In this document: positions 7,079 through 10,151 of the stretch, one piece after another
Position numbering within the stretch: position 1 is the stretch's first letter
Layout: each line of letters starts with the position of its first letter
From: RYN-417 sp043743105
GTDB lineage: Bacteria; Patescibacteriota; Saccharimonadia; Saccharimonadales; JACDBH01
Length of the DNA: 10,151 nucleotides
Assembly: GCA_043743105.1 (NCBI GenBank)
Contig: JAYTXD010000033.1
Span: 1-10,151 of the forward strand
Direction: 5' to 3'
Notes under the pieces: generated by a model
What the model saw: the letters and a program-made list of their open reading frames with translations, nothing else
Told to the model about the DNA's origin: nothing
Databases searched by the model: none
Made by a program: the position numbers and the translations under genes

Positions 7079-8232
7079 TAGTTCTCCTTTTTTGTAATAG
7101 CTTCAATATAGTCAGTAAATTTATGCGCAAACATCTCTACGCTGAACGCCTGCGCCGACTTACGAATATTTTGCTCGGAATAGTGTGCTGGTTTAAACGC
7201 TTGCAAAGCAGCACACAGTGACGGCACGCTTTGGACATTAAAAAAGTCACCGTTTACACCTGGCTTTATATAATCTAGCGCACCCCCTTGGCTATAAGCT
7301 AAAACAGGCGTACCAGCAGCAAGTGCTTCAACAGGCGTAACCCCAAAATCTTCGTAAGCAGCAAATAAGAATGCTTCTGCAGATGCGAATTGTTTTGCAA
7401 TCTCCTCATCACTCACGTTTTCTAATACTGTTACGGTATCCCCTGCCAGACGCACCAGGTTGTCGTGTTCTGGACCACGGCCAATAACGGTTAGTGGTAG
7501 CTTGAGTTCATTGGCAGCACCGATAATTATGTCGAGTTTTTTTTGTGGTACTTGGCGTGAGGCTGTTACAAATCCTCTGCGAGGATTTGATATTTGATAT
7601 TTGATATTTGATATTTGAGAAAAACGTTCTGTATCAACGGGTGGGTTAATAACAACGGCGTCACGCCCATAAAATTCCTTGATCTCGGCTTTAATATGTT
7701 TAGAATTAGCAATAAAATAATCGGGACGCTGAGCAGCTTTGTAGTCCCATGAGCGTAGGGGTTTAACAAGCAGCTTAAGGCCAAAGCGAGCCAATGGATT
7801 TAAAAATCCAAAGCCGGGTTGCTCCAGATATTTGTCATAAAAACGCCAATAAAAATGCGTCGGAGTATGGCAATAGTTAACATGTAAAGTATTAGGTGGT
7901 GTTTTAATACCAAAAGCCTCACCATTGCCTGAGCTGCTAATAACCAGGTCATAGCCGCTAAAGTCTAGACGTGTGAACCACCATATTCGTAAAACGGGTA
8001 AAAATTTACGTACTTTACCGAAATGCTGCAACCAACCCGTAACAACTTTCCCATGAAGTCGTTCGCGCCATTCTGGGGTGCAGTACGAAGTATAAATAGG
8101 TGCATCAGGGTATAGTTTGTGTAACTCTTCTACAACCCGTTCTGCTCCCCCGCCCACGAGCCAGTCGTGTACGATGGCTATCTTCAGAGAGGAAATATTT
8201 GATATTTGATATTTGATATTTGAGTTAGGCAT
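7078..8232 (-). CDS. Family 4 glycosyltransferase, WbaZ-like
   Basis: A GT-B retaining glycosyltransferase similar to O-antigen mannosyltransferases of the WbaZ type, presumably adding a sugar (perhaps mannose from GDP-mannose) to a lipid-linked intermediate at the inner membrane face. Motifs: KIAIVHDWLVGGGAERVVEEL (from residue 17), FPDAPIYT-like YPDAPIYTSY (41-50), ASRQVPQKK (224-232), and the EX7E motif Glu294 to Glu302 in EDFGVTPVE, followed by AAGTPVLAYSQGG. Two stretches do not belong to the family: residues 4-13 before the native KIAIVHD start, and residues 205-219 between the two Rossmann domains. Both are translations of ATTTGAT arrays. The ATG at 8232 is the only usable start (in-frame stop 18 nt upstream); it overlaps the four-helix-bundle gene by 8 nt and has no ribosome-binding site. 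The 3' end overlaps galE by one base. Confidence 0.9.
   Translation of the reverse strand: MPNSNIKYQISNISSLKIAIVHDWLVGGGAERVVEELHKLYPDAPIYTSYCTPEWRERLHGKVVTGWLQHFGKVRKFLPVLRIWWFTRLDFSGYDLVISSSGNGEAFGIKTPPNTLHVNYCHTPTHFYWRFYDKYLEQPGFGFLNPLARFGLKLLVKPLRSWDYKAAQRPDYFIANSKHIKAEIKEFYGRDAVVINPPVDTERFSQISNIKYQISNPRRGFVTASRQVPQKKLDIIIGAANELKLPLTVIGRGPEHDNLVRLAGDTVTVLENVSDEEIAKQFASAEAFLFAAYEDFGVTPVEALAAGTPVLAYSQGGALDYIKPGVNGDFFNVQSVPSLCAALQAFKPAHYSEQNIRKSAQAFSVEMFAHKFTDYIEAITKKEN
7084..7089 (-). promoter_or_regulatory. Ribosome-binding site of galE
   Basis: AAGGAG read on the minus strand, 5 nt upstream of the galE ATG, embedded in the last codons of the GT4 gene. It is the clearest Shine-Dalgarno sequence in the window, and it fixes the galE start. 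Confidence 0.8.
7569..7589. repeat. 9-bp inverted repeat (hairpin) abutting heptamer array
   Basis: CAAATCCTC (7569-7577), loop TGC, GAGGATTTG (7581-7589): a perfect 9-bp dyad with a 3-nt loop inside the GT4 gene, running directly into the heptamer array at 7585. In the protein it encodes SNPRRGF. Confidence 0.8.
7585..7618 (+). repeat. (ATTTGAT)4.9 heptanucleotide array within GT4 gene
   Basis: Four full ATTTGAT units and a six-base partial unit. Read in the gene's direction it encodes QISNIKYQISN. It lies in the linker between the two GT-B domains, where length varies in the family, so it is probably tolerated as a surface loop (inference). Confidence 0.95.
8195..8223 (+). repeat. (ATTTGAT)4 heptanucleotide array at GT4 N-terminus
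   Basis: Three full ATTTGAT units (8197-8217) with partial units on both sides. It encodes SNIKYQISNI at residues 4-13 of the GT4 protein, ahead of the native family start, and sits 1 nt from the stop codon of the four-helix-bundle gene. Confidence 0.95.
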
Positions 8233-8599
8233 TGTTTTTGAAGTATTTTAATATAGCAGTAATTTGATTATGAACTTTATCAATAATATGCACCGCATCA
8301 TCGGTTTTAGCCTGGTCAATATAATTTAGCTTAGCCGATAGATAAATGAAATTCTTTGTTTCTAAAAGTGATCCAAGTGCAATATGATAAAAATGCGATT
8401 TATCTTTTTCTGTCCCTCTTCTAAACCCCTCTGCAATATTTGCAGATACAGAACTCGCAGACCTTCTGGTTTGATTTGTTAGCGCATACTGTTCATCTTT
8501 AGGGTAGTCTTTAGTCGTGATATAAATCAAGACCGCTAAGTCCTGGGCGTCTTGCCATACGGTCATATCTTCAAATCTTGTAAGTCGGTTTGCTGTCAT
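8225..8599 (-). CDS. Four-helix-bundle protein, S23 / 23S rRNA IVS family
   Basis: A 124-residue protein of the PF05635/TIGR02436 family. The hallmark start RFEDMTVWQDAQDLAVLIY (8-26), then YALTNQTRRSASSVSANIAEGFRR (38-61, with the SANIAEG core) and a C-terminal pair of helices with LGSLLETKNFI are typical in sequence and length. Family members were first seen inside 23S rRNA intervening sequences; a relative, Avd, is a pentameric accessory protein of diversity-generating retroelements. The cellular role of most stand-alone members is unknown, and I infer none. The gene sits between the sugar transferase and the GT4 gene, overlaps the GT4 start by 8 nt, and is bracketed by inverted copies of a heptamer-derived sequence, so it may have been inserted into a pre-existing polysaccharide operon. 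No good ribosome-binding site is visible. Confidence 0.93.
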   Translation of the reverse strand: MTANRLTRFEDMTVWQDAQDLAVLIYITTKDYPKDEQYALTNQTRRSASSVSANIAEGFRRGTEKDKSHFYHIALGSLLETKNFIYLSAKLNYIDQAKTDDAVHIIDKVHNQITAILKYFKNNA

Positions 8600-8610
8600 C
8601 TATTCATCTC

Positions 8611-8627
8611 AATAATAAAATATTATT
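8611..8627. repeat. AT-only inverted repeat upstream of the four-helix-bundle gene
   Basis: AATAATA, loop AAA, TATTATT: a 7-bp dyad in the 47-bp gap between the sugar transferase stop and the four-helix-bundle start. It is too weak to be called a terminator. Confidence 0.6.
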
Positions 8628-8646
8628 TATCAAATATTCCTATAAT

Positions 8647-10077
8647 TTACCGTACTCCCTGATGGAACAGCACAACCGAGACGGTTTTAACGACGATAAC
8701 TAGGTCGCCCCAGAAGCTCCAATTCTGTACATAATACAAGTCTAATTTGCGACGTTCTTCGAATGGTATGTCACTACGTCCTGAAATCTGAGCCAAGCCC
8801 GTAAGACCGGTTTTCACGGATAGTATAAGGTTTTTCTTAGCATATTGATCAAGTTCAAAATGATCAAGCGCACGCGGTCCAACTAGGCTGATATCACCTT
8901 TTAATACATTAAAAAGCTGTGGTAACTCGTCCAAAGAATATTTACGAATAAATCTCCCGACAGTCGAAACTCGCGGATCTTTTTCAAGCTTATCACCATT
9001 GTCGCGATATTTTTTCAAAAGATCAAGACGGCTCATCTTGGCAAAACCTTCTTCAGGACTCATATGGTTATATGCGCGCTTCATTGAACGGAACTTGTAA
9101 CAGCTAAACGTATTACCGAACCTGCCTAAACGCTTTGGTTTATAAAGAATCGTATCTTTAGGGTCGGATATTTTAAGCAGCAAGGCAATTAAGAACATCG
9201 GAATAGCACCTAAAATAATAAAAAACAGACTGGCAAAAATATCGAATATTCGTTTTACAATACGCCCCCACCCAACAAGTGCCGTTTGGTGTACCGCAAT
9301 AACGGGAATAGACTGAAACAAATCAACCTCAATATTACCTACAAATAACTCGCTATTGCCTGGCACAAATCTATACGCTACATGGTTTTCTTGGGCGTAC
9401 GTAAGAATCTCGCTGTTTGCATCGGTTGCGGCATAGAGTTCGGTTTGGATAATGCTATGGAGCGGCCTATCTTTGAGTGCTTGTATTGCCTCGTCAAAAC
9501 TTCTGAATGTCGTAAGGTCAGTATCAGAACGGCCCTTTTTGCTGACGATACCAACAACTTTGTATCCAGATATATGGGTGTTTTTGATAGAGCGGATAAA
9601 TTCATCGGTTATGTGCGTATCGCCAACAATAAGTACACTATTTACACCAATACCGTAGGCAAATAAACTGCGCCTAATGGCCCGTGCTAATGTGCGGAAA
9701 AGTAACATAAAACACAGTGCAAGTAAGAAGCCGTAGACCGTTACAAGACGGGCAGGAAAGATAGGGGTATTTGTAATATAACTATAGCTAATGACAAATA
9801 AAATACCGATAAAAGAACCAATTATTAGCCGGCCGAATTCGGAGAATCTATTTTCGTAGGTGTTCTTGTTATAAAGCCCAAGGAGCCCGAATATAACCAG
9901 CCAAAACGGTAGAAGTAATAAGAAAATTTTGAGGTATTCGTGCGAGCCAATAATAACTGTTGGGCGATTGTCGAGCGTAACACGCAGTATAAATGCACTT
10001 ACAAAAGCTGCAACCAGTGCTAAAAAGTCGCCGACGACCAGGAAAAAGCCATAAATTAAGGATGCGTTATTCTTCAT
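8647..10077 (-). CDS. Polyprenyl-phosphate sugar-1-phosphate transferase (WcaJ/WbaP type)
   Basis: This integral membrane enzyme starts polysaccharide assembly by moving a sugar-1-phosphate (often glucose or galactose) from UDP-sugar to undecaprenyl phosphate. With the start at 10077 it has 476 residues. Four N-terminal hydrophobic segments are seen (about 8-32, 49-69, 83-101, 111-130), then a CoA_binding_3-like nucleotide-binding fold (SVLIVGDTHITDEFI, 147-161), a further hydrophobic segment (about 275-303), and the catalytic bacterial sugar transferase domain: KRLGRFGNTFSCYKFRSM (315-332), the catalytic pair Asp383-Glu384 in SLDELPQLFNVLKGD, LVGPRAL (398-404) and TGLTGLAQISGR (423-434). An in-frame TTG at 10149 would add 24 residues, but the hydrophilic, unfamily-like extension and an ATGA overlap with another frame favour 10077. 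It leads into the four-helix-bundle gene after 47 bp. Confidence 0.95.
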   Translation of the reverse strand: MKNNASLIYGFFLVVGDFLALVAAFVSAFILRVTLDNRPTVIIGSHEYLKIFLLLLPFWLVIFGLLGLYNKNTYENRFSEFGRLIIGSFIGILFVISYSYITNTPIFPARLVTVYGFLLALCFMLLFRTLARAIRRSLFAYGIGVNSVLIVGDTHITDEFIRSIKNTHISGYKVVGIVSKKGRSDTDLTTFRSFDEAIQALKDRPLHSIIQTELYAATDANSEILTYAQENHVAYRFVPGNSELFVGNIEVDLFQSIPVIAVHQTALVGWGRIVKRIFDIFASLFFIILGAIPMFLIALLLKISDPKDTILYKPKRLGRFGNTFSCYKFRSMKRAYNHMSPEEGFAKMSRLDLLKKYRDNGDKLEKDPRVSTVGRFIRKYSLDELPQLFNVLKGDISLVGPRALDHFELDQYAKKNLILSVKTGLTGLAQISGRSDIPFEERRKLDLYYVQNWSFWGDLVIVVKTVSVVLFHQGVR

Positions 10078-10151
10078 GAGCGTTGTCTTATTATAGCGCT
10101 CTTGAGCGGTTTTTGCCCCAGTCCAAGCAAAATCCCAAACCAGAGCCAAAT
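10074..10151 (-). CDS. Possible C-terminal end of an upstream membrane protein (partial)
   Basis: On the minus strand a frame different from the sugar transferase stays open from the window edge and ends in TGA at 10076-10074, overlapping the sugar transferase ATG as ATGA. Its translation, IWLWFGILLGLGQK then PLKSAIIRQRS, looks like a last transmembrane helix and a basic cytoplasmic tail, as in polysaccharide polymerases, ligases or flippases. Only 25 codons are visible, and that length could be open by chance, so the call rests on composition and on the overlap. Confidence 0.4.
   Translation of the reverse strand: MWLWFGILLGLGQKPLKSAIIRQRS
10078..10108. repeat. GAGCG/CGCTC dyads upstream of the sugar transferase start
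   Basis: GAGCG (10078-10082), CGCTC (10097-10101) and GAGCG (10104-10108) form two alternative dyads. A TATAAT (minus strand, 10095-10090) lies between the first two. It could be a promoter with an operator, but no -35 box is convincing, and the ATG would come only about 6 nt after the transcription start. The site also falls inside the possible upstream coding frame. Confidence 0.3.

Larger units (their letters stand above)
8190..8641. mobile_element. Candidate small cassette carrying the four-helix-bundle gene
   Basis: The gene is flanked by an inverted pair: AATATTTGAT (8194-8203) and ATCAAATATT (8629-8638) are perfect reverse complements. The match extends outward to AGGA(A)ATATTTGAT at both ends if one base is gapped. 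An AT-only hairpin AATAATA/TATTATT (8611-8627) lies inside the far end. No transposase and no target-site duplication are evident, so mobilisation would have to be in trans or by another mechanism. This is inference, and AT-rich sequence raises the chance of coincidence. Confidence 0.35.

Noticed and set aside
7585..8223. CRISPR array or short-spacer repeat locus
   Set aside because: The repeats are contiguous 7-nt units without spacers and lie within a coding sequence.
8225..8599. Diversity-generating retroelement with the four-helix-bundle protein as Avd
   Set aside because: No reverse transcriptase, template repeat or variable repeat is visible. The sequence has the ordinary S23-type RFED..VWQ start, and the neighbours are sugar enzymes.
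8225..8599. 23S rRNA intervening sequence
   Set aside because: The family is named after such insertions, but no rRNA flanks the gene; both sides are protein-coding.
10096..10115. Rho-independent terminator on the plus strand (CGCTCTTGAGCG followed by TTTTT)
   Set aside because: The perfect dyad leaves only a 2-nt loop, shrinking the usable stem to about 4 bp, and no plus-strand gene ends before it.
1..10151. Alternative genetic code (UGA as Gly or Trp), as in some Patescibacteria
   Set aside because: All ten main genes are intact with standard decoding and use TGG for Trp; no gene needs UGA read-through. The possible upstream partial gene even ends with TGA.

Overview
The window looks like a cell-surface polysaccharide (exopolysaccharide, capsule or glycan) biosynthesis locus from a small-genome, AT-leaning bacterium. 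The most likely host is a Candidate Phyla Radiation/Patescibacteria member, with Saccharibacteria as a guess. This rests on protein style (the sugar transferase N-terminus), the tight packing, a small four-helix-bundle (S23-type) gene inserted in the operon, and heptanucleotide arrays read as SNIKYQI, which I recall as common in these genomes. Every gene reads through under the standard bacterial code. The ten genes whose ends lie in the window stop with TAA (eight) or TAG (two). No database search was possible.

Layout, plus strand (1-6074): a 5'-truncated UDP-sugar dehydrogenase; a mannose-1-phosphate guanylyltransferase (manC copy 1); an NAD-dependent sugar epimerase; a SAM methyltransferase; a GT2 polyprenyl-phosphate-sugar-synthase-like glycosyltransferase; and a second manC copy. 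Both manC genes encode 343 residues with no gap, about 80% identical. They share short promoter/leader blocks and bracket the three-gene epimerase-methyltransferase-GT2 segment as a direct repeat 3608 bp apart.

Layout, minus strand (10151 down to 6071), in transcription order: the probable tail of a membrane-protein gene; a WcaJ/WbaP-type polyprenyl-phosphate sugar-1-phosphate transferase; a four-helix-bundle protein; a GT4 glycosyltransferase; and galE. The last three and their neighbours overlap or nearly touch, so they are probably one operon. The two gene sets converge and their stop codons overlap by 4 bp at 6071-6074.

Working model (inference): Ugd, ManC and GalE supply UDP-uronate, GDP-mannose and UDP-galactose (or N-acetyl forms). 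The membrane sugar transferase loads the first sugar phosphate on undecaprenyl phosphate. The GT4 enzyme adds a residue, perhaps mannose. The GT2 and methyltransferase load or modify other lipid-linked sugars.

The most unusual material is around 7569-8641. Two (ATTTGAT)n arrays lie inside the GT4 coding sequence, one beside a 9-bp hairpin. The four-helix-bundle gene is bracketed by a 10-bp perfect inverted repeat built from the same heptamer, which suggests a small mobile cassette. The duplicated manC pair with near-identical ends and a diverged middle is the second point worth following.
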